Source: an uncultured Bacteroidota bacterium (GTDB taxonomy: Bacteria; Bacteroidota; Bacteroidia; Bacteroidales; F082). Taken from it: 64,000 nt of DNA. Shown here in pieces: positions 19,101 to 26,532 of the stretch. Every line of letters begins with the position of its first letter. Positions within the stretch are counted from its first letter, which is position 1. The translations under genes and the position numbers were made by a program. The notes under the pieces are model-generated. The model worked only from the letters and a program-made list of their open reading frames with translations, was not told the origin of the DNA and did no database searches. The stretch lies in assembly GCA_937912115.1 (NCBI GenBank), contig CALDOI010000048.1:62001-126000 (forward strand), given 5' to 3'.

Positions 19101-20103
19101 TAAGCTTAAATTCTATATCAATAACGAACTTCAGGCTGAATGGTCGGGAACATCACAAGGTTGGACAAAAGAAAAATTTGCCGTTAATCCTGGTGTTAGA
19201 AAATTTAGGTGGGTTTACGTAAAAGATTACTCAGGTATTAGTGGGGCCGATATGGCTTGGGTTGATTATATTGAACTTCCCACCATGATGGCAACAACAG
19301 TTTATGCAGGACCTGATGATAACACATGTGAGAATAACAATTTCCAGTGTTTAGGATCAGCAACAAATTACACATCCATACAATGGGAAACCTCGGGGAC
19401 CGGAACATTTGAAAATGGTCAAACACTTAATGCAATATATACTGCTTCTGAAGAAGATATTATTAATAAAACAGTTCAGCTAACTCTAACTATTATAGAT
19501 GTTGATGGGGAAACTGCAAGCGATACTATGGAATTAACACTTAACAGTTTGCCTAGTGAACCAATCATGCCAGAAGGGCCCGAGTTTGTTGATTTGCAGT
19601 TGATAACTGTAAGTGAATACACCACCCAAAGCGATCAGGGAGCTGATGAATTCTTATGGTTTATTCATCCAGAAGAAGCAGGCACTATTACTGGAACAGG
19701 AACAACTGGAACTGTAGCGTGGAATTTAAATTATGAAGGTGAAGCCTGGGTTAGTGTTGCTGGAATGAACAATTGTGGTATTGGTAATACTTCTGATTCA
19801 TTACTGGTTGTTGTTGCAAATCCCGTTGGGATTATTGCACATGAATCAACTATAATAAGTATTGTTCCAAATCCAAATAATGGATTATTTTCAATTTCTA
19901 TAACATCTGCAGAAAACAATATATTTGATGTATCAGTTGTAAATGCACATGGTAAAACTATTCTTGAATCATCATCAATTGATTTTAGTAATAATTCAGA
20001 AACAACGCTGGATATGAGATATTTTCCATCAGGAATGTACTTTGTTATTATGCGAAGCAACACTAGTCGCATTGTAAAGAAATTGTTGATTAAGTATAAT
20101 TAA
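16180..20103 (+). CDS. gingipain-family (C25) cysteine protease, Rgp-like active site, T9SS cargo
   Basis: This 1,307-residue paralogue lies 40 nt after the previous gene. A signal peptide and propeptide (to about 225) precede the C25 domain. His444 (YTGHGSNTAW) and Cys477 (DVACVNGNF) are 33 residues apart and match the arginine-gingipain pattern, as do NDHYPDAFIGRFS, IASAEGPGDDNEYD, STINQSW and DTWNVFGDPSL. The C-terminal half (beta-sandwich modules, cleaved-adhesin-like LEDWETGDFNKF, PKD-like repeat, T9SS sorting domain IVPNPNNGLFSI...VKKLLIKYN) is clearly similar to its neighbour, while the catalytic cores differ. This suggests an old duplication with specialised cleavage preferences. Arg specificity is inferred only by motif similarity. 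Confidence 0.92.
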   Translation: MKKLTLLVLFVTMAIFLSATEWVDINANNPSPTKITLLNSDITSSLIHVTMDGYYAKDVKVHNELAKIVSMINGTPILKLGAPEVQKITTSLIIPDNGKMHVNIISSKFKEYKNIDILPSKGNLYRDIDPSDIAYEYGEEYETDAFYPGELASLRDPYIVRDFRGQTVVIYPFQYNPVQKTLRVYYDIVLEVKQVDDNGINTLTRQSSLTEINTVFKGIYDRHFLNYSATSSRYTPVDDHGNMLIISYGNFMDEMQPLVDWKIKAGMPVEIVDVATIGGSAQIKQYISTYYNDNGLTFVLLVGDAAQVPSSSNGGNDSDNNYVYIVGNDHYPDAFIGRFSAENENHVVTQVTRTLEYEMNPITDPDWYSEAIGIASAEGPGDDNEYDYQHIRNINTDLLGFTYTYAYELFDGSQGGEDAPGNPSSADVAIAVNSGASVMTYTGHGSNTAWSTSGFSNSGVNNLTNVGKLPFIYDVACVNGNFVGITCFAEAWLRAEDNGEPTGAIAAMMSTINQSWNPPMCGQDEMIDILTEQYSNNIKRTFAGIGINGCMLMNDEYGSGGNEMTDTWNVFGDPSLMVRTATPATMTVSMAPAILLGTTSYTVTCDAEDGLVALTSNGVILSTAIVENGEAVLQFDPMTQPGLVDLVITGFNYRPTITQIDVIAANGPYLLYADHTVNDSLGNDNTVPEFGETIFLNVGIENLGIDDAVDVLTTISIVDPYVEIIDDTELYELIQVNQTAYKENGFEILLADNIPDQHKLNFILTATDINDSTWINEFEVTAAGPVLTALEMVIDDSETGNNNGLLDAGESAKLIIKTTNEGHCAANDVTASLIAYNPYITVLSGDTILSVLGTFGASYPEFDIEVSDDAPEGILAEMKYQLTSGSYSAERSYFPKVGIILEDWETGDFNKFDWHTGGNQPWVISTLYPYEGDFDVTSGVIGNNQDSELWIQYEVMSPDSISFYKKVSSEADFDKLKFYINNELQAEWSGTSQGWTKEKFAVNPGVRKFRWVYVKDYSGISGADMAWVDYIELPTMMATTVYAGPDDNTCENNNFQCLGSATNYTSIQWETSGTGTFENGQTLNAIYTASEEDIINKTVQLTLTIIDVDGETASDTMELTLNSLPSEPIMPEGPEFVDLQLITVSEYTTQSDQGADEFLWFIHPEEAGTITGTGTTGTVAWNLNYEGEAWVSVAGMNNCGIGNTSDSLLVVVANPVGIIAHESTIISIVPNPNNGLFSISITSAENNIFDVSVVNAHGKTILESSSIDFSNNSETTLDMRYFPSGMYFVIMRSNTSRIVKKLLIKYN

Positions 20104-20122
20104 AAGATTATCTGTCGGAAAC

Positions 20123-20171
20123 TAGTTGGTAGTTATTATTTCATTCTATGAAATAGCTACCAACTATTTTT
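20123..20171 (+). terminator. rho-independent terminator after the C25 protease pair
   Basis: TAGTTGGTAG (20123-20132) pairs with CTACCAACTA (20157-20166). An inner ATTTCAT/ATGAAAT stem closes on a 3-nt loop, and TTTTT follows. It ends the two-gene protease operon and could also serve the convergent acyl-CoA dehydrogenase gene. Confidence 0.7.
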
Positions 20172-20244
20172 CAAAACATTCCCCTTTTGTAATACGGATT
20201 ATTTGTTGCTTCCTGTGGCGATATGCAGTAAAAGCATGTTCAGA

Positions 20245-21411
20245 TTACTCAAATGCTGAAATTCCCGTAATATCAAATCCAGTAATTAACAGGTGAATGT
20301 CATGAGTACCTTCGTACGTAATTACTGATTCCAGATTCATCATATGTCGCATAATTGGGAAATCGCCTGTTATACCCATTGCACCCAATATTTGGCGGCT
20401 ATCACGAGCAATCCTAAGTGCCATTTCAACATTGTTGCGCTTTGCCATGGATATTTGTGCAGGAGTGGCACGATCATCATTTCTTAGCATACCTACTCGC
20501 CATGCCAACAATTGAGCTTTTGTTATTTCCGTAACCATCTCTGCAAGCTTCTTCTGCTGGAGTTGAAAAGACGCAATAGGCTTATTAAACTGTTTTCTTT
20601 CCAGTGAATATTGTAAAGCGGTATTATAACAATCCATTGCAGCCCCAATGGCTCCCCATGCTATTCCGTATCGTGCCGAATTTAAGCATTTTAAAGGCCC
20701 TTTAAGTCCCTTTACATTTGGAAGAAGGTTTTCCTTAGGCACTTCCACATTATCGAATACAAGCTCTCCTGTTAGTGAAGCACGTAACGACCATTTTTTC
20801 AGGGTTTCGGGAGCTGTTAATCCTTTCATGCCTTTTTCAAGAATCAAACCTCTTACAATACCTTCTTCATCTTTTGCCCAAACCACAGCAACATCTGCAA
20901 CAGGTGAATTTGTAATCCACATCTTTGAGCCATTTAACAAATAATAATCGCCCTTATCTTCAAATCTTGTTAGCATTCCTCCGGGATCCGACCCATGATT
21001 TGGTTCGGTAAGTCCAAAACATCCAATTAATTCACCACTAGCCAAACCGGGTAAATATTTCATGCGTTGTTCCTCATTTCCAAAAGCATAAATCGGATAC
21101 ATAACCAATGATGATTGTACAGAAGCTGCTGATCTAATTGCTGAATCACCTCTTTCTAGCTCAGTCATAATAATTCCATAGGCAACCTGATCCATTCCTG
21201 CACCTCCATACTTTTCGGGGATATACGGGCCAAAAGCACCAATTTCTCCCATCTCTTTAATTAAATGTTGAGGAAATATATGGTTTTGTGCTGCATCGTC
21301 AATTATAGGTATAACCGCGCGATTAACCCACTCACGAACTGCATTGCGAATAATTTTATGTTCATCAGTAAGTAGTTCATCAACAAGATAATAATCAGGA
21401 GGGTTGTACAT
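20245..21411 (-). CDS. gcdH: acyl-CoA dehydrogenase, glutaryl-CoA dehydrogenase-like
   Basis: The protein has 388 residues in the acyl-CoA dehydrogenase fold (helical N, beta middle, helical C domain). The catalytic base is Glu367 in TYEGTHDIH, the position used by glutaryl-CoA dehydrogenase. IRSAASVQSSLVMYPI holds the Arg-Ser pair that binds the glutaryl carboxylate in that enzyme. FAD-binding motifs (CFGLTEPNHGSDP; WITNSPVADVAVVWA) are intact. It would oxidise and decarboxylate glutaryl-CoA to crotonyl-CoA in lysine/tryptophan breakdown, with electrons passing to ETF. No other pathway gene is nearby, and it is divergent from ridA. Confidence 0.87.
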   Translation of the reverse strand: MYNPPDYYLVDELLTDEHKIIRNAVREWVNRAVIPIIDDAAQNHIFPQHLIKEMGEIGAFGPYIPEKYGGAGMDQVAYGIIMTELERGDSAIRSAASVQSSLVMYPIYAFGNEEQRMKYLPGLASGELIGCFGLTEPNHGSDPGGMLTRFEDKGDYYLLNGSKMWITNSPVADVAVVWAKDEEGIVRGLILEKGMKGLTAPETLKKWSLRASLTGELVFDNVEVPKENLLPNVKGLKGPLKCLNSARYGIAWGAIGAAMDCYNTALQYSLERKQFNKPIASFQLQQKKLAEMVTEITKAQLLAWRVGMLRNDDRATPAQISMAKRNNVEMALRIARDSRQILGAMGITGDFPIMRHMMNLESVITYEGTHDIHLLITGFDITGISAFE

Positions 21412-21531
21412 TTGTTATCAAATTTATTAAAAGGATGTAAAGATAAGGTTAATGCATAATATGTTTTATTAAATTTGAGGAAATATTTGAACCCGATTAA
21501 TATTGATAACCAAATAAATAATACTTTAAAT

Positions 21532-21915
21532 ATGAAACGTATAATTTTTACAGAAGATGCTCCTGCACCCATAGGCCCATATAGCCAGGCAGTTGAGCAA
21601 AACGGGATGCTTTTTATTTCAGGTCAGATACCAGTTAATCCTTCCACAGGCAATATTGTTTCGGGGGGTGTTACTGAACAAACCGACCAGGTGATGAAAA
21701 ACATTAAAGCAATAATTAAAGCTGCTGGTTTTGGAAACGACTTATCAAAAATATTAAAGTGTACAATATTCCTTAACGATATGTCTCTTTTCAAAGATAT
21801 GAATGCCGTTTATGGAACTTATTTCCCAACGGATCCTCCGGCAAGAGCGGCTTTTGCGGTTAAAGAATTACCATTGAGTGTAATGGTAGAAATAGAAGCA
21901 GTTGCAATGATGTAA
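21532..21915 (+). CDS. ridA: RidA family enamine/imine deaminase
   Basis: The protein has 127 residues, the usual length of RidA (YjgF/YER057c/UK114). Signature segments are present: APAPIGPYSQAVEQ at the N-terminus, LFISGQIPVNPSTG, and the C-terminal PPARAAFAVKELPLSVMVEIEAVA. The Arg in PPARAA is the substrate-carboxylate binding residue of active members. RidA hydrolyses reactive 2-aminoacrylate and related imines released by PLP enzymes, protecting other PLP enzymes. The ATG at 21532 is chosen over an upstream in-frame TTG because family proteins begin with MK-(K/R)-I-x-(T/F). The divergent dehydrogenase gene starts about 120 nt away. Confidence 0.95.
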   Translation: MKRIIFTEDAPAPIGPYSQAVEQNGMLFISGQIPVNPSTGNIVSGGVTEQTDQVMKNIKAIIKAAGFGNDLSKILKCTIFLNDMSLFKDMNAVYGTYFPTDPPARAAFAVKELPLSVMVEIEAVAMM

Positions 21916-21996
21916 ATAAATTACGAGAGTGTTTGATTTATTGAGGCTTGAAAAGGCATATTATTTCAACACTCCATTACTTCAAATCTTAAAACT

Positions 21997-22533
21997 ATGA
22001 CAACAAGAGTAAAAACAAATTGGTGGCTGTTACTACTAACAGGAATTATTTTTTTAATACTGGCTGGTAAAATAATGATGCATCCTGTTGAATCAATATT
22101 AGGTTTAGCCTTTTTTATTGGATGGGCTTCATTAATTGCAGGGATTTTTCAGGTTGGCTTTTCCTTATCAGCAAAGGGTATTCTTAGTAATTGGCAGTGG
22201 AGGTTATTCAGTGGAATTATTAATATTATCATTGGAATAATATTTTTATCACATCCGGCCATTACTGCACAAATGTTACCCATTATTTTTGGATTTTGGA
22301 TGATGTTTGTTGGTGTGTCAACATTCTTTAATGGAATTAGAGAAAAAAGTAGTAATGCACCCGGTGGCTTCATTGATATGTTACTTGGGGTATTAATAAC
22401 AATTGGCGGAATATGGGTTAGCTATAATCCAGCAGTGGAAGCAGCAATGTTAACTTGGGTAATGACGTTAATATTTATTTTTTACGGTGTTTACTTTGTT
22501 GTTATTTCACTTCAGTTATCGAAGAGAAAGTAG
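21997..22533 (+). CDS. HdeD-like (DUF308) membrane protein
   Basis: The protein has 178 residues arranged as about six transmembrane helices in three similar pairs (NWWLLLLTGIIFLILAG; LAFFIGWASLIAGIFQV; LFSGIINIIIGIIFL; MLPIIFGFWMMFVGVSTFF; DMLLGVLITIGGIWVS; WVMTLIFIFYGVYFVVISL). This matches the HdeD/DUF308 family, named for an acid-resistance protein of E. coli. The biochemical role is unknown in Bacteroidota, and no catalytic motif is visible. It stands alone, 81 nt after ridA. Confidence 0.85.
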   Translation: MTTRVKTNWWLLLLTGIIFLILAGKIMMHPVESILGLAFFIGWASLIAGIFQVGFSLSAKGILSNWQWRLFSGIINIIIGIIFLSHPAITAQMLPIIFGFWMMFVGVSTFFNGIREKSSNAPGGFIDMLLGVLITIGGIWVSYNPAVEAAMLTWVMTLIFIFYGVYFVVISLQLSKRK

Positions 22534-22607
22534 TTGGTTATATGAAAATAGTGTTTTTATTAATTGACATTTCTGTTTCACAAACAGATAATATCTAACG
22601 ATAACAA

Positions 22608-23180
22608 CTAACTAAAAATATTGCACCAATTTCTAATCATCTCCAACCCGTAATCAGTCATTATTGATTCTGGATGAAACTGAAGACCGATTATATCGTA
22701 ATTAATATGTCGTAATGCCATATTTAAGTTATTTTCATCTCTAACAATTATCTCTAGTTCTTTAGGAAGAGTTGACTCATCTATATTCCATGAGTGATAA
22801 TGACCAATATAGAAATAATCTGGGATACCTTTAAAAATATTATCTCGTATAATTACTTGAGCTTTGTTTTTAATGCCATGCATCGGCTCTTTCATTTGGG
22901 TTAGTTTAGCGCCAAATAATTCTGCAATAGCTTCATGACCCAGGCAAATACCGAGGATAGGCTTTGATGTGTAGAATTTAGATAGAAACCACATCAACTG
23001 ACCAGCCTCTTTCGCAATACCTGGTCCTGGTGAAATCAATACTTTATCAAAATCGTGAAGTTTAAGTTGATCTAATTCATCATTCTTAACAATTGTATAG
23101 TCTGGTATTCCGGCTTGTTCTACGAGTTGGACAAGGTTATAAGTAAAGGAATCATAATTGTCGATAATGAGTAGTTTCAC
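22608..23180 (-). CDS. pabA: aminodeoxychorismate/anthranilate synthase glutamine amidotransferase component
   Basis: This 190-residue class I glutamine amidotransferase has the N-terminal LLIIDNYDSFTYNLVQ typical of PabA/TrpG. The nucleophile Cys lies in ILGICLGHEAIAE, and the catalytic His-Glu pair in LQFHPESIMT. The subunit releases ammonia from glutamine for the chorismate-using partner. The divergent neighbour is a PabB-type synthase and a class IV aminotransferase follows, so a role in p-aminobenzoate (folate) synthesis is favoured. Many such subunits serve both PABA and tryptophan synthesis. Confidence 0.88.
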   Translation of the reverse strand: MKLLIIDNYDSFTYNLVQLVEQAGIPDYTIVKNDELDQLKLHDFDKVLISPGPGIAKEAGQLMWFLSKFYTSKPILGICLGHEAIAELFGAKLTQMKEPMHGIKNKAQVIIRDNIFKGIPDYFYIGHYHSWNIDESTLPKELEIIVRDENNLNMALRHINYDIIGLQFHPESIMTDYGLEMIRNWCNIFS

Positions 23181-23257
23181 AATAAAAATGTTTATGCAAA
23201 TGTAGTGTTTAGGTTATAATTAGTGATTATTCTTCAGCTTTTATATACTCTCATCCA

Positions 23258-23416
23258 CTAAAATGAATATGAAACCCCTACTCTTGGACTAAGGTTTACC
23301 TTGTCCCAAACATTGATTTGCATTCCTAAATCAAATCCAAATTTTCCCACATTAAAAGTTACACCACCGCCAAATGTGTATTTTTGATAAAATTTTTGTA
23401 ATGATGCTCCAAGGTG
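23258..23416 (-). pseudogene. C-terminal remnant of an outer-membrane beta-barrel protein
   Basis: On the minus strand 52 codons end at a TAG (23258-23260). They read as the alternating strands and terminal aromatic of an outer-membrane barrel: YTFGGGVTFNVGKFGFDLG, then NVWDKVNLSPRVGVSYSF and stop. No start codon or upstream domain exists, because a TAA closes the frame at 23417-23419. Part of it overlaps the start of the divergent pabB gene. It looks like the tail of a gene whose front was deleted. Confidence 0.5.
23379..23386 (+). promoter_or_regulatory. candidate -7 element (TATTTTTG) of pabB
   Basis: TATTTTTG matches TAnnTTTG and lies 14 nt before the ATG at 23401, implying a very short leader. 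No clear -33 element was found. The element lies within the antisense beta-barrel remnant. Confidence 0.35.
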
Positions 23417-24375
23417 TTATAAATAGGATGAATCAATTAGGTATAAACAGAACTCCATTTCTCTTTATTATAGACTTTGATATGAAAAAACCTATTGTGT
23501 TGCCTATTAGTGAAGTAAGCCCTGAAACAATACTTTTTTCAATAAACGGAGTTACAAACTATGCGGGTCATTCAATTGAAAAAGTAACTGATCCTGATTT
23601 CGAGGCTTATCCTGTCTCGAAGGAACGATATAGAAAGGCTTTCAACCTTATCCAAAATCACATTCATTATGGCGACTCATTTTTGTTAAATCTAACAATG
23701 CCAAGTCATGTCAGTACAAATTTGAGTTTGAAGGATATCTTTTATGCTACAAGTGCAAAATATAAACTATGGATTAAAGATCAGTTTGTGGTGTTTTCGC
23801 CGGAAATATTTGTTCAGACAACAGGCAGCAATATATGTTCTTTTCCAATGAAAGGAACAATGGATGCTTCGTTGCCAAATGCTGAAGAAAAATTACTGAA
23901 TAGTAAGAAAGAACTTGCAGAACACTACACAATTGTTGATTTAATTCGAAACGACTTAAGTATGGTTGCCAAAAACGTAAGGGTTGAAAGGTTTAGATAT
24001 ATCGACAGAATTAAAACACATAGAGGAAGTTTATTACAAATGAGTTCTGAAATAGTTGGTAAATTGCCTGAAAATTACAGGGATACACTTGGTGATATAA
24101 TATTTAAAATGCTTCCTGCCGGCTCAATTTCCGGAGCACCCAAAAAAAAGACCCTGGAAATAATTAAAGATGCCGAAAAATATGACAGGGGTTATTATAC
24201 AGGCATTATGGGAATTTTTGATGGTGAAAATATCGACAGCGGTGTGATGATTAGGTTTATCGAACAAACTTCCGGCGGATTGGTATACAAAAGTGGTGGT
24301 GGCATTACCTCACAAAGCAATATGAATGAAGAATATCAGGAATTGAAGGATAAAATTTATATACCGATTAAGTAG
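23401..24375 (+). CDS. pabB: aminodeoxychorismate synthase component I
   Basis: The protein has about 324 residues and a chorismate-binding domain covering most of its length. The motif FPMKGTMD (Lys151) carries the PabB-type lysine (P-I/M-K-G-T) that forms the covalent intermediate in aminodeoxychorismate synthase; anthranilate synthases have Ala there. Other family blocks are AEHYTIVDLIRNDLSMVAK, LPAGSISGAPKKKT and RGYYTGIMGIFD. It lacks the N-terminal TrpE-like domain of larger homologues, as in other short Bacteroidota PabB. An in-frame ATG at 23374 is possible but overlaps the putative promoter. It acts with the divergent PabA subunit. Confidence 0.9.
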   Translation: MMLQGVINRMNQLGINRTPFLFIIDFDMKKPIVLPISEVSPETILFSINGVTNYAGHSIEKVTDPDFEAYPVSKERYRKAFNLIQNHIHYGDSFLLNLTMPSHVSTNLSLKDIFYATSAKYKLWIKDQFVVFSPEIFVQTTGSNICSFPMKGTMDASLPNAEEKLLNSKKELAEHYTIVDLIRNDLSMVAKNVRVERFRYIDRIKTHRGSLLQMSSEIVGKLPENYRDTLGDIIFKMLPAGSISGAPKKKTLEIIKDAEKYDRGYYTGIMGIFDGENIDSGVMIRFIEQTSGGLVYKSGGGITSQSNMNEEYQELKDKIYIPIK

Positions 24376-24385
24376 TCTTTGCTCA

Positions 24386-24490
24386 TTGGTACCTTAGCTC
24401 ATACGGATTTGTAATCCGTATGTAAAGAAAAATGGATTTCTAATCCATCTGTTTTTCGAACAACACTGACCTTCGAGCTAGGAGTACCAA
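24386..24490. repeat. cruciform-like palindromic element between pabB and the lyase gene
   Basis: An outer stem TTGGTACCTTAGCTC (24386-24400) pairs with GAGCTAGGAGTACCAA (24475-24490) with one bulge. Inside are two perfect hairpins: CATACGGATT-TGT-AATCCGTATG (24400-24422) and ATGGATT-TCT-AATCCAT (24432-24448). The element is non-coding and resembles REP-type or MITE-like folded repeats. Similar GGATTTGTAATCC hairpins are familiar in Bacteroidota intergenic DNA, though that recollection cannot be checked here. Confidence 0.6.
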
Positions 24491-24539
24491 AGTATAAAGT
24501 ACTTGAACAGTACTATGGACAATAATAAATCATGAAGAA

Positions 24540-25139
24540 ATGCAATTACTGGAAACCATACGTTTTGAAAAAGGTAGATTCTCAAATCTTGAATACCATC
24601 AGGACAGGATGAATAATGCGCGGAGGCAACTATTTAATTGTAAAATTGACATTAACCTTCTTTCGGTTTTACAGAAATCATCTTTCCCACTTAATAACCA
24701 AATTCATAAATGCCGTGTTGAATATGACACTGATGTGATAAAAGTGGAATTATTGTCATACAAGCTACCAATTATCAATAGCTTAAAACTAATTAAATGC
24801 AACGATATCGATTATAGATTTAAGTACCGTAAACGTGATAGGTTAATGGAACTATACTCCCAAAAAGGTGAGACTGACGATATAATTATTATCAAAAACG
24901 GTTTGGTCACCGATTCTTCAACTGCTAATTTATTGTTCTTTAACGGAAAACAATGGATTACACCAACCACACCATTGCTCAAAGGAACTCAGAGAGCATT
25001 TCTATTGGAAAATGAGGTAATACAAACAGCCATTATTTGCCCAACCGACTTGCAATATTTTGAAAAGGTCAGATTGATAAATGCAATGCTTAGATTTGAG
25101 GATGAGGTGGATGTGAGAATTAGTGAAATCCTCACATAG
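24540..25139 (+). CDS. pabC: class IV aminotransferase, probable 4-amino-4-deoxychorismate lyase
   Basis: The protein has 199 residues, shorter than the usual ~270. The class IV PLP fold is recognisable: Lys95 in YRFKYRKRD is the expected Schiff-base lysine, followed by DDIIIIKNGLVTDSSTANLLF and a C-terminal TPTTPLLKGTQRAFLL phosphate/carboxylate-binding block. Its position after pabB supports the lyase role, releasing p-aminobenzoate and pyruvate from aminodeoxychorismate. A small branched-chain or D-amino-acid aminotransferase cannot be fully excluded. A 105-bp folded element lies between it and pabB. Confidence 0.82.
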   Translation: MQLLETIRFEKGRFSNLEYHQDRMNNARRQLFNCKIDINLLSVLQKSSFPLNNQIHKCRVEYDTDVIKVELLSYKLPIINSLKLIKCNDIDYRFKYRKRDRLMELYSQKGETDDIIIIKNGLVTDSSTANLLFFNGKQWITPTTPLLKGTQRAFLLENEVIQTAIICPTDLQYFEKVRLINAMLRFEDEVDVRISEILT

Positions 25140-25201
25140 TTTATTAATCCTCAATGGAGGAGATGTTTCACTATGTTCAACATAACAAAAAAGTTAGTAA
25201 G

Positions 25202-26482
25202 TTAATCCACAATAACAATCCCAACTGCTCTCTTCTCTTTCAGTGTTTTTTTCAGTTGTCTTTCTTCTTCGGAAGTTAATATAAATGGATTACCCTTTAT
25301 AATTAGGAGTTTTAGGTTTGGCTTATCCATTAATTTCCATGGGAAGTGATCAATGTTATTTTCTTGTATATCAACTTCATATAGGGCTTTCATGCCTGAC
25401 ATCTCCGGTATTGAAAAAAGGTTATTGTAGCTTATATCCAAAATTTCCAGACTTGATAATTGTGTTAGCCAAAAAGGAATATTTGCTAGTCGATTATCAT
25501 GGATATAAAAGGCTCTTAGTTTTTGCAATGACCGAATTGTATCGGGTAATATTTCAATATTGTTATATGCCAGAAACAGCATCTTAAGATCTTGCAGATT
25601 ACCAATCTCAATTGGAATTTCATCGATATTATTGTAATAAAAATCAATTATTTTCAGATTGGTTAAGGAGGTTATTTGAGCCGGAATATTATTGAACTCA
25701 TTTTTGTAGAATATTACCGATTCCAGACTATCAAGCAGGGCAAAATTTTGAGGTAGACTGCTAATTTTGTTCTTTGATAGATTTAGATTTTTAATGCTAT
25801 TGAGGTCTTCGATATTATCCGGAAGTTCAGTAATTTCATTTCCTGCAGCAACAAGAATCTCAATATTTGCAAGTCGTTTAACGTCATTTTTTGTAAGTTT
25901 TAATCTATTGAAGTTAATTTCAATGGATTTTAATGCTGGCATCTTTCTGATAAATCGAGGTATCCTCTTGATTTTATTTCGGTTTTTCGAAAACGGTGTT
26001 GACTGATTCTGATTTATTGATAAAGTTGTGAGTTTTTTAAGCTTGAGGATCGATCTGGGGATTCTTCTAAAATTATTACCACTTAGATCAAGACTTGTAA
26101 TTTGTGAATCACTTGAGAACCTAATTCGCTTAAGCTCATTATTGCTTAAGTTCAAGCTCCTCAAACTGTCTATTTCAATAGATCTTGCACTAATTTTTTT
26201 TAGCTTATTATTTGATGCATTCAAATATGTAATATTGTTAAACTTACTAATATCAGGTAACTTCTGTAATTGCATTCCACTCATTTTGAAGTTACCTGCA
26301 GTATCAGTGGGTATACTATCAAACGATTTTAGAAATGCTATTCGCTTGTTAGTAGCAATACTATCAAATCGTGATTGCCACGCCTTTAATAATGAATCGT
26401 TCTTTTGTTTGATTGGGTTTTGGCCACTACTTATGTTTGTAATAAAAAAAGTTAACATTAAGGCGATAATTGTTTTTTTCAT
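25202..26482 (-). CDS. exported leucine-rich-repeat protein
   Basis: The protein has 426 residues. It starts with a signal peptide (KTIIALMLTFFITNISSGQ) and a short charged linker, then about 13 leucine-rich repeats of ~23 residues with the LxxLxLSxNxLxxIP pattern (SLRSLNLSNNELKRI; ITSLDLSGNNFRRIP; SIKNLNLSKNKISSLP; LEILDISYNNLFSIP). The C-terminus is basic and has no T9SS sorting domain or lipobox, so a periplasmic or surface location is open. The IP/LP spacing resembles the S-type (YopM/Ras-LRR) repeat. It probably binds proteins; the partner is unknown. Confidence 0.85.
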   Translation of the reverse strand: MKKTIIALMLTFFITNISSGQNPIKQKNDSLLKAWQSRFDSIATNKRIAFLKSFDSIPTDTAGNFKMSGMQLQKLPDISKFNNITYLNASNNKLKKISARSIEIDSLRSLNLSNNELKRIRFSSDSQITSLDLSGNNFRRIPRSILKLKKLTTLSINQNQSTPFSKNRNKIKRIPRFIRKMPALKSIEINFNRLKLTKNDVKRLANIEILVAAGNEITELPDNIEDLNSIKNLNLSKNKISSLPQNFALLDSLESVIFYKNEFNNIPAQITSLTNLKIIDFYYNNIDEIPIEIGNLQDLKMLFLAYNNIEILPDTIRSLQKLRAFYIHDNRLANIPFWLTQLSSLEILDISYNNLFSIPEMSGMKALYEVDIQENNIDHFPWKLMDKPNLKLLIIKGNPFILTSEEERQLKKTLKEKRAVGIVIVD

Positions 26483-26532
26483 ACTTTCACATTATTTACC
26501 GTAAAATTATTTATTTTCCCCAAAATTATTGT

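Noticed and set aside
12153-20103. The two C25 genes considered as one gene split by a frameshift
   Set aside because: Each has its own signal peptide, complete catalytic domain and sorting domain, so they are paralogues in tandem.
23374-23400. Upstream in-frame ATG as start of pabB
   Set aside because: The extra nine codons coincide with the TATTTTTG promoter-like element and add no conserved residues.
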